From the NCBI RefSeq assembly GCF_029433105.1, contig NZ_JARNTW010000006.1, positions 1 to 64,000 on the forward strand: DNA of 64,000 nt, written 5' to 3'. Within the stretch, counting starts at the first letter, position 1; each line of letters starts with the position of its first letter. This DNA is from Runella sp. MFBS21 (GTDB lineage Bacteria; Bacteroidota; Bacteroidia; Cytophagales; Spirosomataceae). The notes under the pieces are model-generated. The model was not told the DNA's origin. It did no database searches and worked only from the letters and a program-made list of their open reading frames with translations. Positions 34,394 to 43,836 of this stretch are shown in pieces. Both the position numbers and the translations under genes were made by a program.

Positions 34394-35437
34394 TTGAATT
34401 CACATCTACATATTCCCGACGATTTACTGGCGCGGTATGTTGCAGGAGAAGCCTCTCCTAGCGAAATGCACCAAGTAAAAGAGTGGTTGGTGCAATCAGC
34501 CAACCATGAGGTGGAATTGTTGCGTTTTCAGCAGATTTGGGAGGCCTCGCAAGAAGTAAAACCCACCATCAAAGTAGATGTAGACTCCGCTTGGCAAAAA
34601 GTCAAATCCAAAGCGGCACTTTCTGCACACATCTCAAATGAAACCCCTGCACAAAGGACTGTGCCTGTGGAGATAGCCCAAAGTTACCCCAAAGTCAGAC
34701 CTCTGGGGAATACATCTTACTTTTGGCGTATTGCAGCAAGTATTTTAGTAATGTGTGGCTTAGGATGGCTAGGCTATCTACTCCTGAATCAGCCCCAAGA
34801 AGCTAAAATGGCGCAGATGATAGAAACCCAGAAAAACACCGTCAAACAGACCTTGCCTGACGGCACTACTGTCTTTTTAAATCAAAATTCGGTACTTAGT
34901 TATAAAACTGATTTTGGAGAGCAAATACGGGAAGTGTCACTGACAGGAGAAGCTTATTTTGACGTAAAACGCGATGAAAATCATCCTTTTGTTATCAAAG
35001 CAAATGATACTGAGATACGGGTATTAGGTACATCTTTCAACGTCAAAGCTTACACCAAAGCCGTAAATGTAGCGGTGACCAGCGGCAAAGTGCAGTTTTC
35101 GACCTCAAAAACTAAAACTGTATTGGTAAAAAACGAGACAGCTACCGCCCAAGCCGATACTATCATCAAGCTACCATCGCTAGATATCAATGCTATGGCT
35201 TACCGTACGCGGGTTTTTGTATTCGAAAAAACCAGCTTAGGGGATGTAGTAGCCTCACTTAGAGAAGGATATCAAACTGACATTCAAATCGACAAACGCC
35301 TTTTGAATTGTCAACTCACCGCCCGCTTCGAACGCGAAAGCCTCGATAATGCTTTGGCAGTTATTGCCGAAACGCTCAACCTTAAGGTCACTCACAAGGG
35401 TCAAACGATACTGCTCGATGGGCAAGGATGTAATTAA
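34394..35437 (+). CDS. FecR-family anti-sigma factor
   Basis: A 347-residue inner-membrane protein that holds or activates the preceding sigma factor. The cytoplasmic N-terminus (about 1-110) has the LLARYVAGEASPSEMHQVKEW helix common to these proteins. One membrane segment follows (IAASILVMCGLGWLGYLLL), then the periplasmic FecR domain (NTVKQTLPDGTTVFLNQNSV, LTGEAYFDVKRDENHPFVI, IRVLGTSFNVKAY) and the C-terminal DUF4974 part (LGDVVASLREGYQTDIQID to LTARFERESLDNALAVIAET), which resembles an STN domain. The start is a TTG at 34394; no ATG is available before the conserved helix. It stands between the sigma and STN genes. Confidence 0.93.
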   Translation: MNSHLHIPDDLLARYVAGEASPSEMHQVKEWLVQSANHEVELLRFQQIWEASQEVKPTIKVDVDSAWQKVKSKAALSAHISNETPAQRTVPVEIAQSYPKVRPLGNTSYFWRIAASILVMCGLGWLGYLLLNQPQEAKMAQMIETQKNTVKQTLPDGTTVFLNQNSVLSYKTDFGEQIREVSLTGEAYFDVKRDENHPFVIKANDTEIRVLGTSFNVKAYTKAVNVAVTSGKVQFSTSKTKTVLVKNETATAQADTIIKLPSLDINAMAYRTRVFVFEKTSLGDVVASLREGYQTDIQIDKRLLNCQLTARFERESLDNALAVIAETLNLKVTHKGQTILLDGQGCN

Positions 35438-35528
35438 GTAAGTACTCTCATTGTGAGCTATAATCACAACAGCCATGAAATCTATTTTTCTAAAAAAACC
35501 TTCCTGCTGTTTATACAAGCAGCCCAAG

Positions 35529-37439
35529 ATGAATTTATTCAAGTCTTTTATTTGTGTTGGAATCCTTTTATTGATTTCGGCGTCGAGTTGGAGTCAAACC
35601 TCGACTTTGGACAAAGCCATTAGCCTCAAAATCACCAATGAACGCCTTGAAGAAGCATTAAAGATCATTGGCGAACGGGGAGGATTTAATTTCTCTTACA
35701 ATCCCAAAGAATTTGACATCAACCGACGTATCACCCTTATAGCATCAGGCAAGGCGGTAAGGCAAGTGCTAGATGAGATTTTTAAAGGAGGCGCAGCTTA
35801 TAAAGAGCGAAGAGGGCATATTATTCTTCAAAAAGTAGAAGTTCAGACCGAAAAACCCAAAGATATTATTATCAATGGTTATGTTTTTGACCGCGAAACA
35901 GGTGAGCGGATTGCCCAAGCCAGTATTTTTGAAAAACAAACCCTGATTTCGGCGGTTTCCAACAAGGCCGGCTATTATCGCCTAAAACTCCCTGCTTCTC
36001 TTCCCAATCCGCAGCTAGAAGTACGTAAAGAACGATACTTTGGGTATAGCACTGCCGTTACGGCTCCCTCTTTAGATATAAGTTTACTCCAAATGCCACT
36101 TGATAGTCGGCTTCAGCCGCTTTCGCCTCAGGTAAAAGCTGCCACACTGCCTCCTTCTGACACTCTCAAAGTAAAAGTGCCTGTAGCACCTTCTCCCCCG
36201 ATGCTTGTGTCAGTGGATACGGTCTTTAGCCCATCTAAACCTAGACGACAAATCATAGAAGATGTAGAACAAACTTTTGTGGATGCCTTTGCTTCTGCCA
36301 AGCAAGCTATTCACATCAAAAACGTAAAGGATACGCTCTATCGTCCGTTTCAAGTTTCTTTTTTACCTTTCATTGGTACAAACCACGTCATGAGCGGTAA
36401 TGTCATCAATGCCATCTCCTTCAATATCTTTGCAGGGTATTCACTGGGGGTGACAGCCCTAGAAGTCGGTGGTTTTGCCAATGCTGTACGTGGTAATGTG
36501 CATGGTGCTCAAATAGCGGGATTTGCCAATGCCGTCGGCAATAGTGTACATGGATTACAAGTATCAGGATTTGCTAACGCGGTTTTAAGAAATTTTGAAG
36601 GTTTACAAATTTCAGGCTTTGCCAATGCGACAGGAGGTCACCATAGTGGCTTACAGATTGCGGGATTTACCAACCTCACAGGCCGAACTTTTACTAACGG
36701 CTTACAAATTGCGGGATTTGCTAATGCTGTTTTAGGAACTACCAAAGGAGTGCAAATTAGTGGTTTCAGCAACTTAGTTTTGGGAAATCTATATGGCTCT
36801 CAGATAAGTGGTTTCGCCAATATTGCTACCAAAAAAGTGAGAGGAGCCCAAATCAGTCCCTTTTTCAATTATGCTCATCTTCATCAGCAAGGTATACAAT
36901 TATCTCTCTTCAATTACGCTGATTCGTCGGGGGGAGTGCCTATTGGCCTTTTTAGTTTTGTAAGACGAAATGGCTATCGACGTTTGGAAATAAGCACAGA
37001 CGAACTCAACTACGCTAATTTAACCTTCAAAACTGGGGTCAATGCCTTTTATAACATTCTCACCATCGGCGGAAATTTTGGAATTGCCAACAAACCCCTT
37101 TATACATTTGGCTATGGAATAGGCTCGGCGATTCGATTGGGCAGAGGCTGGATGACCAACATAGACCTCACTGCCAACAAAATCATGGAAGAAGTCAATC
37201 GTTTTGATTCCGTCAACGGACAGTTTTATCGTATTGCTTTAGGTTTAGAAAAAAAACTTACTCCACAATTAGCTTTATTTGCAGCAGCCTCCCTCACAGG
37301 TCTCACCGCCCAGCCTGGCTATCTTAAAGTGGACTTATCCCGTCTGTATCAGCCCTTTCCAGTGACCTCGCTTCAAAATGGGCTAGAGTTTACTAATTGG
37401 CTAGGATTTCAGGCAGGAATAAGGATCTGTAACCGTTAA
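35529..37439 (+). CDS. STN-domain protein with 16-residue surface repeats
   Basis: A 636-residue exported protein. The signal peptide (LFKSFICVGILLLISASSWS) is followed by an STN domain (about 28-90: LEEALKIIGERGGFNFSYNP, RQVLDEIFKGGAAYKERRG) and a carboxypeptidase-regulatory-like domain (IINGYVFDRETGERIAQASI). Up to this point it resembles a TonB-dependent receptor, but no plug or 22-strand barrel follows. Instead there is a proline-rich linker, about nine 16-residue repeats of the pattern GFANAV-x3-GLQIS (about 315-468, similar to the LA_2272 surface-repeat group), and a C-terminal region of about 165 residues with barrel-like strands. Placed after FecI/FecR, it probably senses or displays the signal of this relay. 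I know of no described function. Confidence 0.75.
   Translation: MNLFKSFICVGILLLISASSWSQTSTLDKAISLKITNERLEEALKIIGERGGFNFSYNPKEFDINRRITLIASGKAVRQVLDEIFKGGAAYKERRGHIILQKVEVQTEKPKDIIINGYVFDRETGERIAQASIFEKQTLISAVSNKAGYYRLKLPASLPNPQLEVRKERYFGYSTAVTAPSLDISLLQMPLDSRLQPLSPQVKAATLPPSDTLKVKVPVAPSPPMLVSVDTVFSPSKPRRQIIEDVEQTFVDAFASAKQAIHIKNVKDTLYRPFQVSFLPFIGTNHVMSGNVINAISFNIFAGYSLGVTALEVGGFANAVRGNVHGAQIAGFANAVGNSVHGLQVSGFANAVLRNFEGLQISGFANATGGHHSGLQIAGFTNLTGRTFTNGLQIAGFANAVLGTTKGVQISGFSNLVLGNLYGSQISGFANIATKKVRGAQISPFFNYAHLHQQGIQLSLFNYADSSGGVPIGLFSFVRRNGYRRLEISTDELNYANLTFKTGVNAFYNILTIGGNFGIANKPLYTFGYGIGSAIRLGRGWMTNIDLTANKIMEEVNRFDSVNGQFYRIALGLEKKLTPQLALFAAASLTGLTAQPGYLKVDLSRLYQPFPVTSLQNGLEFTNWLGFQAGIRICNR
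36471..36929 (+). repeat. 16-residue (48-base) coding repeats
   Basis: About nine in-frame repeats, each near 48 bases, encode GFANA-x5-GLQI[SA]. Positions G1, F2, N4, G12, Q14 and I15 are nearly invariant while the DNA differs between copies, so the array is old and held by protein selection rather than recently expanded. Confidence 0.85.
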
Positions 37440-37576
37440 CAATCGTTAACCAAAGAGAGCGTTACTCTTTAAAATACGACCGTCTAAAAGTCGTTAAATG
37501 GGTAAAGCTTTTATTGAGATATGGACTAATTTTTACGTAACTTTTTTATTTTTTATTTAACCATCTTCTAATACTA

Positions 37577-38272
37577 ATGAAAAGATTACGTCATACACTA
37601 ACAGCCTTGTTTGTTGCATTTGTAGGTTTGTCGAGCCAAGCACAAGTATCTATCGGAGCGCGCGGCGGGGTGTCTTTAGCCAAAACCATGGGCAATGGAT
37701 TTATCGAAAACTTTACGGGGCAACTCGACTATATAGTCAGTGGAAATGGGGCTTTATTTTTGCAAGTTCCTATTAGTGGAGGTCTGTCGTTTCGTCCCGA
37801 AATAGGTTACCGACAAAGCGGAGCAGGTATCACTTCCAATAATCTATTGGATCTAATAGGAGCCAATTTACCTTTAGGTGGTAGCCTCAAACAACGCCTC
37901 ACTTATATTCAAGCTCCGATGTTGTTGCAATATGACTTTGGATATGAAGATAGCCCTGTTAGACCTTATGTTATATTGGGTCCTTCTCTCAACTATCTCG
38001 CAGCTGGAAAAATCGTTTCGCGTGCCGATTTATTCTTGTTTCAAACTCCTCCCTCGCGTACATCGATTGGCTTAGGCTCATTTTCTCGTTTTGAATTAGG
38101 AGGTGCAGGTGGCTTGGGCGTAAGTTTTGATTTAGGCGTTGCCAAAATGCTCATTGAAGGTCGCTACGAGCGTGGGTTTACGCGCGTCTATGACTCAGGT
38201 ATTGTACGCATACCGGTACACAATCAAAGTTTTAGTTTATTAGCAGGGTTTTCGATTCCTTTGGGTCGATAA
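37577..38272 (+). CDS. Outer-membrane beta-barrel (PorT-like fold) protein
   Basis: A 231-residue exported protein with signal TLTALFVAFVGLSSQAQVS and a small beta-barrel pattern: VSIGARGGVSLAKT, LSFRPEIGYRQSGAGI, LTYIQAPMLLQYDFGYED, VRPYVILGPSLNYLAAGK, FELGGAGGLGVSFDLG and the terminal FSLLAGFSIPLG. The spacing (EIGYRQ... YIQAPMLLQYD... PYVILGPSLNYL) is typical of the outer_membrane_beta-barrel (PF13568) family that includes PorT. The usual role of this group is unknown apart from PorT in T9SS. It follows the STN protein by 137 bases in the same direction and could be part of the same surface cassette. Confidence 0.85.
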   Translation: MKRLRHTLTALFVAFVGLSSQAQVSIGARGGVSLAKTMGNGFIENFTGQLDYIVSGNGALFLQVPISGGLSFRPEIGYRQSGAGITSNNLLDLIGANLPLGGSLKQRLTYIQAPMLLQYDFGYEDSPVRPYVILGPSLNYLAAGKIVSRADLFLFQTPPSRTSIGLGSFSRFELGGAGGLGVSFDLGVAKMLIEGRYERGFTRVYDSGIVRIPVHNQSFSLLAGFSIPLGR

Positions 38273-38310
38273 AAATAACTTTAATCAACGGTTGCATCCC
38301 CTCAGATGCA

Positions 38311-38346
38311 AAAAAGGGCTGGCTCTGTCTTGAGTCAGCCCTTTTT
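38311..38346. terminator. Bidirectional terminator
   Basis: The arms 38311-38324 and 38333-38346 (AAAAAGGGCTGG against CCAGCCCTTTTT-type sequence with one G-T pair) form a 14-bp stem with an 8-nt loop and A/T runs on each side. It separates the barrel gene from the converging permease. Confidence 0.88.
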
Positions 38347-38371
38347 CATACGTATAATTCTAGCTAAAAAT

Positions 38372-40015
38372 TTATTTTTTCAGCCAAGTAGAGATATATA
38401 ATACAGCATGAATCGCGGCAAAAATCAAAGAGAAATAAAATAATCCTGTATCTGCCCCGTCGGTTTGGGCATGGTGTACAAAAGCAATAACCCCCAGCGC
38501 CAACGCCAATACCAATCCCGAAAGACCAATGATTTTATAATCGCCAGCGAGAGTGTGTAAGCCTCCCGATAGTTTGCTATGCTTAATACCATACCACAGA
38601 TATACATCAAATCCGATAATCATCCACACAATCAATCGAATCCAAGTATCAAGCGGTAAGAAAGCCATCATAAAGAAACAAGTAGCTACTCCCAAAATAG
38701 GTACCAATGGCACCAATGGAGTTTTGAAAGCGCGAGGAGCATCTGGCATTTGCTTACGCATGACGATGATGCCGATACATACCAAAATAAATGCAAACAA
38801 AGTACCTATACTGGTCATTTCGCCTACTACCCGTGCAGGAATAAAAGCCGCAAACAAGCTCACAAAAACCATGAACATCAAGTTGCTTCTTACAGGAGTT
38901 TGGAATTTAGGATGTACCTGTGAAAACACGCTAGGCAACAAGCCATCTTTGCTCATACTGAAGAAAACGCGTGTTTGTCCCATAAGCATCACCAGAATGA
39001 CCGAAGCATAACCTGCCAAAATCGCTACAATGATAGCGCGGTTGAGCCAAGGATAATCTGGCACAATCAAACCGGCTGCATTGGGAGTACCCATGTGTTC
39101 GATCGCTACTGCTACTGGCGCAATTCCATCTTGTCCTTTAAATGAGGTATAGTTGGTCACTCCTGTCATTACGTGAGCAAACAAGATATATAAAATAGTA
39201 CAAATCGCTAAAGAAGCCAAAATACCGATAGGCATATCTCGACGAGGGTTTTTGGCCTCTTGAGCTGCTGTACTTACTGCGTCAAAACCTATGTAAGCAA
39301 AAAACACAATCGCTGCCGCTCTAATAATACCGCTAAAACCATACTCACCAAAAGTACCAGTATTGTCAGGAATATAAGGCGTATAGTTTTCGTTATTGAT
39401 ATATTTCCAACCTAAAATGATAAAAATAATCACTACCGCTACTTTCAAAGCCACAATGATACCATTGACCAAGGCACTTTCTTGGGTACCTTTCATCAAC
39501 AACAAACTCATCAATATCACAATAAATACCGCCGGCAGATTGATCATTCCTCCATCCCACGGTCCTACAGTGAGGGCATGAGGGAGATGGACATCAAAAC
39601 CTTCTAAAAATTTAACCAAATAACGGCTCCAACTTATACTTACAGTAGCAGCTCCTACGGCATATTCCAACACCAAATCCCAGCCAATAATCCAAGCGAT
39701 AAATTCGCCCATAGTGGCATAAGAATAAGTATAGGCACTGCCTGCTACAGGAATCATCGACGCAAATTCGGCATAACATAAGCCCGCAAATCCACATCCA
39801 AGGGCAGCAACGATGAAAGAAATGGTAATGGCTGGTCCAGCCTGATTGGCGGCAGCTCCACCCGTAATGGAGAATAATCCCGCACCAATAATCGCACCAA
39901 TGCCAAGCGCAATCAAACTACCCGCACTGAGTGTTCTTTTTAGTTGGTTACCTTCTCCCGATGATTCATGTATCAGTTTGTCTAAAGGTTTTCGAATCCA
40001 AAGTTGATTTGCCAT
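38372..40015 (-). CDS. APC-family amino acid permease
   Basis: A 547-residue inner-membrane transporter of the amino acid-polyamine-organocation superfamily. The first helix has the unwound substrate-site motif LGIGAIIGAGLFSITG, the sixth has IRAAAIVFFAYIGFDAVST, and the cytoplasmic EAKNPRRDMPIGI follows. About 12 to 14 hydrophobic helices are visible, including extra ones at the C-terminus, as in the cationic amino acid transporter (CAT-like) group. Uptake of a neutral or cationic amino acid by proton symport is expected; the exact substrate cannot be inferred. A -7 box lies 28 bases upstream of the ATG. Confidence 0.92.
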   Translation of the reverse strand: MANQLWIRKPLDKLIHESSGEGNQLKRTLSAGSLIALGIGAIIGAGLFSITGGAAANQAGPAITISFIVAALGCGFAGLCYAEFASMIPVAGSAYTYSYATMGEFIAWIIGWDLVLEYAVGAATVSISWSRYLVKFLEGFDVHLPHALTVGPWDGGMINLPAVFIVILMSLLLMKGTQESALVNGIIVALKVAVVIIFIILGWKYINNENYTPYIPDNTGTFGEYGFSGIIRAAAIVFFAYIGFDAVSTAAQEAKNPRRDMPIGILASLAICTILYILFAHVMTGVTNYTSFKGQDGIAPVAVAIEHMGTPNAAGLIVPDYPWLNRAIIVAILAGYASVILVMLMGQTRVFFSMSKDGLLPSVFSQVHPKFQTPVRSNLMFMVFVSLFAAFIPARVVGEMTSIGTLFAFILVCIGIIVMRKQMPDAPRAFKTPLVPLVPILGVATCFFMMAFLPLDTWIRLIVWMIIGFDVYLWYGIKHSKLSGGLHTLAGDYKIIGLSGLVLALALGVIAFVHHAQTDGADTGLFYFSLIFAAIHAVLYISTWLKK

Positions 40016-40042
40016 TCTTTGTTAGGTTAAAGTTTTACGATA

Positions 40043-40050
40043 CAAAATTA
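40043..40050 (-). promoter_or_regulatory. -7 box of the amino acid permease
   Basis: The minus strand reads TAATTTTG, an exact TAnnTTTG match, which places the start of transcription near 40036, about 20 bases before the ATG. Confidence 0.5.
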
Positions 40051-40229
40051 GGTTTGTGAATGAAATGTGGTTGAAAAATACGTTGTTATCGGCTTGTTAC
40101 CAAACAATTACAACAAAAGTTATTTTAAGTACAAAAGAAAAGTGGTTAGTGAGTGACAAGTCAACGTCCTGTATAATAATCTACTGACTTCGACTCTCAA
40201 CGACTAACCACTTATGATAAATCACCTAA

Positions 40230-43200
40230 CTATTTTTTTAGAGAAGGCTTAATGAGTGGGGCTTTCTTTTCTTTTTTAGCCTTTTCTTCTTTTTGCTCTT
40301 CTTCTTGAGGCATTTCTATTTCCTGCATGCCACCACGAGGTGTATCAGGGAAGTCCGAAATCAAACGGGCAGGAGCTGGTCTTTTAGACTCATCGGTTTC
40401 TTCTTTAGACTGTGCACGGGTAAGGGCATCAACTACAATCGGAGTTGCTACAAAAAGTGAAGAATAAGTACCAACAATGACCCCAATCAACATCGCAAAA
40501 GAGAATCCCCGAATTACCTCTCCGCCAAAGAAGAATAATACGATAAGTACCAACATCGTAGAAAGACCTGTTACGGCGGTACGGCTTAAGGTACTATTTA
40601 AGGCATTATTAATAATCACCGGTATACTTTCCTTCTTGTTTCGATTGTCTCTTAAATATTCGCGAATACGGTCAAATACAACTACCGTATCGTTCATCGA
40701 ATAACCCATAATCGTAAGAACAGCTCCAACAAAAGCCTGATCTACATCCAACGAGAAAGGTAAAAGGCCATTAAATATAGAGAATATTGCTAAAATAATA
40801 AGTACATCGTGAAACAATGCTACCACACCTCCCCACACGAAAGCGAGCTTCCGGAATCGTAAGAAAATGTATAAAGAAACTACCAAGACCGCTAAGAAGA
40901 TAGATTTCAACGAGGTAATGATAAGATCAAAAGCAATGGTCGGTCCTACTTTTTGAGAACTTTGAATCGTAGATTTGTTACCTGATAGTTTGGTCAGCCC
41001 TTCGTTAAGTTTTGCAGCTGCTCTTTTATCAGAATCTGCCGCTGAATCATCTACCAAATAGCTCGTAGTGATTTTAACTTGTTCGTTGGCGGCAATACCC
41101 GCACCCCCGTACGTTTTTACCTCAGGAGCACTGCCAAAAACCTCAGTAAGAACCTCACGAACATCTGATGTACTAACAGGATTTTCAAAACGTACTACAT
41201 AGCTACGTCCTCCTTTGAAATCAACACCAAGGCCAAATCCTTTAAAGATGACAGAAACAATACCCAACGCGATGATAGTCGATGAAATAATGTAATATAG
41301 ACGACGGCGTGATACGAAATCGAAATTCGTGTCTTTGAATAGGTTTTGAGACCAAGTTGCAAAAAACTCAATTTTATAGCCTTTAGCTACCCACCATTCC
41401 AAAATCAAACGTGAAACAAATAAAGCCGCAAAAAGAGAAGTAAGGATACCTATCACCAATGTAGTAGCAAACCCTAAAATAAGCCCTGTTCCTAGAAAGA
41501 AAAGGATAATCCCCGTAAGAAGGGTAGTAACGTTGGAGTCTAATATAGATGAAAGAGAGTTTTTGAAACCATCAGATATTGCCAACTTAATATCTTTCCC
41601 CATCGCAAGCTCTTCCTTAATCCGCTCAAAAACAAGTACGTTTGCATCTACCGCCATACCTATCGTAAGTACAATACCCGCAATACCTGGCAAAGTAAGC
41701 ACCGCCCCCAAAGAAGCCATGATACCCATTAAAAAGAATAAGTTGATTATCAAAGCGATATCCGCAATAATTCCGGCTTTGTTATAATAAATAACCATAA
41801 AGCCTAACACTACCAACAAACCTACCAAAGATGATATAATACCAGCCGTAATAGATTCAGATCCCAAAGTAGCTCCTACGACAGCTTCTTCCACAATATT
41901 TGTTGGAGCAGGTAATTTACCAGCTTTGAGTACATTGGCCATATCTTTGGTCTCGTCAATCGTAAAGCTTCCCGTAATACTTGAGTTACCATTGGGGATT
42001 TCATTTTGTACGTTTGGTGCCGTATACACAAAGCCATCCAAAATGATAGCGATAGGACGTCCAATATTAGCAGCAGTAAGATTTTTCCATTTACGAGCAC
42101 CTTCAGTATTCATTCGCATACTTACCTCTGGACGACCTCGGTCATCATAGTTGTTGCCAGTAGCATCTACTATTACATCGCCTTCAAGCGGTGCTTGTCC
42201 ACTTGGCTTTTTAATAAAATAGATACCTACTATCTCGTTACGTTTGTCGGTAGTTACAATCCCTTTGCGATCCCACATCATGTAAGCATCAGAAGGAAAC
42301 ATCGCTTTAACTTCTTGACGGCTGAAAAGCTCATTGACACGAGCTGTGTCTTTTGCATACACCCCTAATTGACCTTGTGAAATAGGAACAAACAAACTAG
42401 CCAAACCTGTTTGGTTAGCCGTAGAATCTTTGGCGGTAGAATCCGCTTTTGCCCCTTTGGCAAGTTGCGCTGCCAATCCTCCACCCACAGCAGTTGTATC
42501 AGCTTTTGCATTTGCTTTCTCTGCGATTTTTTTCTCGGCATCTAGCTGAGTCAAATACGCTCCAAAAGCATTTAAACCAGGAGATACTTCATCAAGTGTA
42601 TATACTTCACAAAATTCCAATTTAGCAGAACCCGTCAAAAGACGACGAACACGGTCAGGGTCATCTACCCCAGGCAATTCAATCAAAATACGCCCCGAAC
42701 CTGGCAATTTTTGGATGTTAGGGTTTGCTACCCCAAATTTATCAACCCGCTGCTGGATAATTTGAAAGGCACGGCTAGTAGCACCATCTACTTCTGTCTT
42801 CAAAAATTTGATTACCTCTCCATCCGAAGAACTGCTATTGATTTTACCACGGTTGGTGCTGTTTGAAAATACTTGAGCCAATGAAGCATTAGGCGCGATT
42901 TTCTTGTATTCGCTCGCAAATAAGTCAACAATATTGGCCTGACTTGATTTTTGAGCTTCAATAGCCTTTTTCAAAGCTTCATTGAACTGGCTATTGCGAG
43001 CGCTTCCTCCAGCCAATCCTTTCATGATGTCAGAAGGTGCTACTTCCAACACTACGTGCATCCCTCCTTGCAAGTCAAGACCCAAGCCAAGCTCACGTTG
43101 GGTGACCTCTTGGTAGGTTGAACCAAGAAATACTGGTTCACGGCGAATAGAGTCTAAATAGTGCTCTTTCTTTTTAAGGTCGACAATCCCGTCTTTTCCA

Positions 43201-43319
43201 GTAGCATATGCTTCGGCTTTGCTCTGAATATTACGCGCCACAAAAGTAAACGACAGATAATAGACGCTCAACAAAGCTACTACTATCGTCAAAATCCAAA
43301 TACCAAGTCTGTTTTGCAT
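40230..43319 (-). CDS. secDF: Fused protein translocase subunits SecD-SecF
   Basis: A 1029-residue SecD-SecF fusion that uses the proton gradient to pull proteins through SecYEG on the periplasmic side. The ATG at 43319 starts MQNRLGIWILTIVVALLSV, the first membrane helix; the longer frame to 43400 adds no fitting residues. The SecD part shows LGLDLQGGMHVVLEV, the large periplasmic P1 domain with an inserted Ala/Lys-rich stretch, GIAGIVLTIGMAVDANVLVFERIKEE and its four-helix bundle; the SecF part begins near FDFVSRRRLYYI and shows GVDFKGGRSYVVRF and MGYSMNDTVVVFDRIREYLR. A charged Lys/Glu-rich C-terminal tail (EEEQKEEKAKKEKKAP) is presumably cytoplasmic. Fusion is normal in this phylum. Confidence 0.96.
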   Translation of the reverse strand: MQNRLGIWILTIVVALLSVYYLSFTFVARNIQSKAEAYATGKDGIVDLKKKEHYLDSIRREPVFLGSTYQEVTQRELGLGLDLQGGMHVVLEVAPSDIMKGLAGGSARNSQFNEALKKAIEAQKSSQANIVDLFASEYKKIAPNASLAQVFSNSTNRGKINSSSSDGEVIKFLKTEVDGATSRAFQIIQQRVDKFGVANPNIQKLPGSGRILIELPGVDDPDRVRRLLTGSAKLEFCEVYTLDEVSPGLNAFGAYLTQLDAEKKIAEKANAKADTTAVGGGLAAQLAKGAKADSTAKDSTANQTGLASLFVPISQGQLGVYAKDTARVNELFSRQEVKAMFPSDAYMMWDRKGIVTTDKRNEIVGIYFIKKPSGQAPLEGDVIVDATGNNYDDRGRPEVSMRMNTEGARKWKNLTAANIGRPIAIILDGFVYTAPNVQNEIPNGNSSITGSFTIDETKDMANVLKAGKLPAPTNIVEEAVVGATLGSESITAGIISSLVGLLVVLGFMVIYYNKAGIIADIALIINLFFLMGIMASLGAVLTLPGIAGIVLTIGMAVDANVLVFERIKEELAMGKDIKLAISDGFKNSLSSILDSNVTTLLTGIILFFLGTGLILGFATTLVIGILTSLFAALFVSRLILEWWVAKGYKIEFFATWSQNLFKDTNFDFVSRRRLYYIISSTIIALGIVSVIFKGFGLGVDFKGGRSYVVRFENPVSTSDVREVLTEVFGSAPEVKTYGGAGIAANEQVKITTSYLVDDSAADSDKRAAAKLNEGLTKLSGNKSTIQSSQKVGPTIAFDLIITSLKSIFLAVLVVSLYIFLRFRKLAFVWGGVVALFHDVLIILAIFSIFNGLLPFSLDVDQAFVGAVLTIMGYSMNDTVVVFDRIREYLRDNRNKKESIPVIINNALNSTLSRTAVTGLSTMLVLIVLFFFGGEVIRGFSFAMLIGVIVGTYSSLFVATPIVVDALTRAQSKEETDESKRPAPARLISDFPDTPRGGMQEIEMPQEEEQKEEKAKKEKKAPLIKPSLKK

Positions 43320-43467
43320 TTTTTTATTTAGGAAACAATTGATTGAATGTAATTTAAATGAATCTGGGAGAAGACATAGTATGCCTCCAAGGATACGCAT
43401 AGGTATCTACAAAACTGGCTCTTTGATAAAAAAACACAACGAACCAATACTTTTCAACTCCTAAAGA

Positions 43468-43836
43468 CTAGGGAGCGTTGATCGCGATAAAATGCCCGAA
43501 AACGTTTCGGAAAAAAGAGAAGAAATAATAAAATACGTCAAAGCGTTTGGGAAGAGTACAAACTACTGGTAGCTCGAAGCTAAATATAGTAGGTAAAAAA
43601 TAAAAAGACTGCTCAAAATCAAACGAAATAGCAGGGGCAACTACTGCCTCAATCGACATTTCCTGAATTACAGGGCGCTCATCTTTGGCTTGTTTTTCCT
43701 TGTCGGTCTTAACAGCAACTGGCTTCTTAACATCCAACTTATGCAGCACCATAGAGCGCCCCACTGTTGCAGTCAAGAGGAGCAACAATGCAAGCGATGC
43801 TGTAGTTAGTTTAGTAAGTAGCTTTTTCTGTTTCAT
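43468..43836 (-). CDS. Small exported protein, unknown
   Basis: A 122-residue protein with a signal or anchor segment (LLTKLTTASLALLLLLTATVG), a short Lys/Asp-rich linker (VKTDKEKQAKDERP) and a hydrophobic aromatic C-terminal half (FDFEQSFYFLPTIFSFELP, FDVFYYFFSFFRNVFGHF). I recognise no family. It lies 148 bases upstream of secDF in the same direction and might be transcribed with it. The base composition fits its neighbours. Confidence that it is a real gene rests on the clean signal peptide and the position. Confidence 0.55.
   Translation of the reverse strand: MKQKKLLTKLTTASLALLLLLTATVGRSMVLHKLDVKKPVAVKTDKEKQAKDERPVIQEMSIEAVVAPAISFDFEQSFYFLPTIFSFELPVVCTLPKRFDVFYYFFSFFRNVFGHFIAINAP

Noticed and set aside
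36471-36929. Regular 48-base periodicity that could suggest a CRISPR or minisatellite
   Set aside because: The repeats are in frame, differ at DNA level and have no spacers; they are protein repeats.
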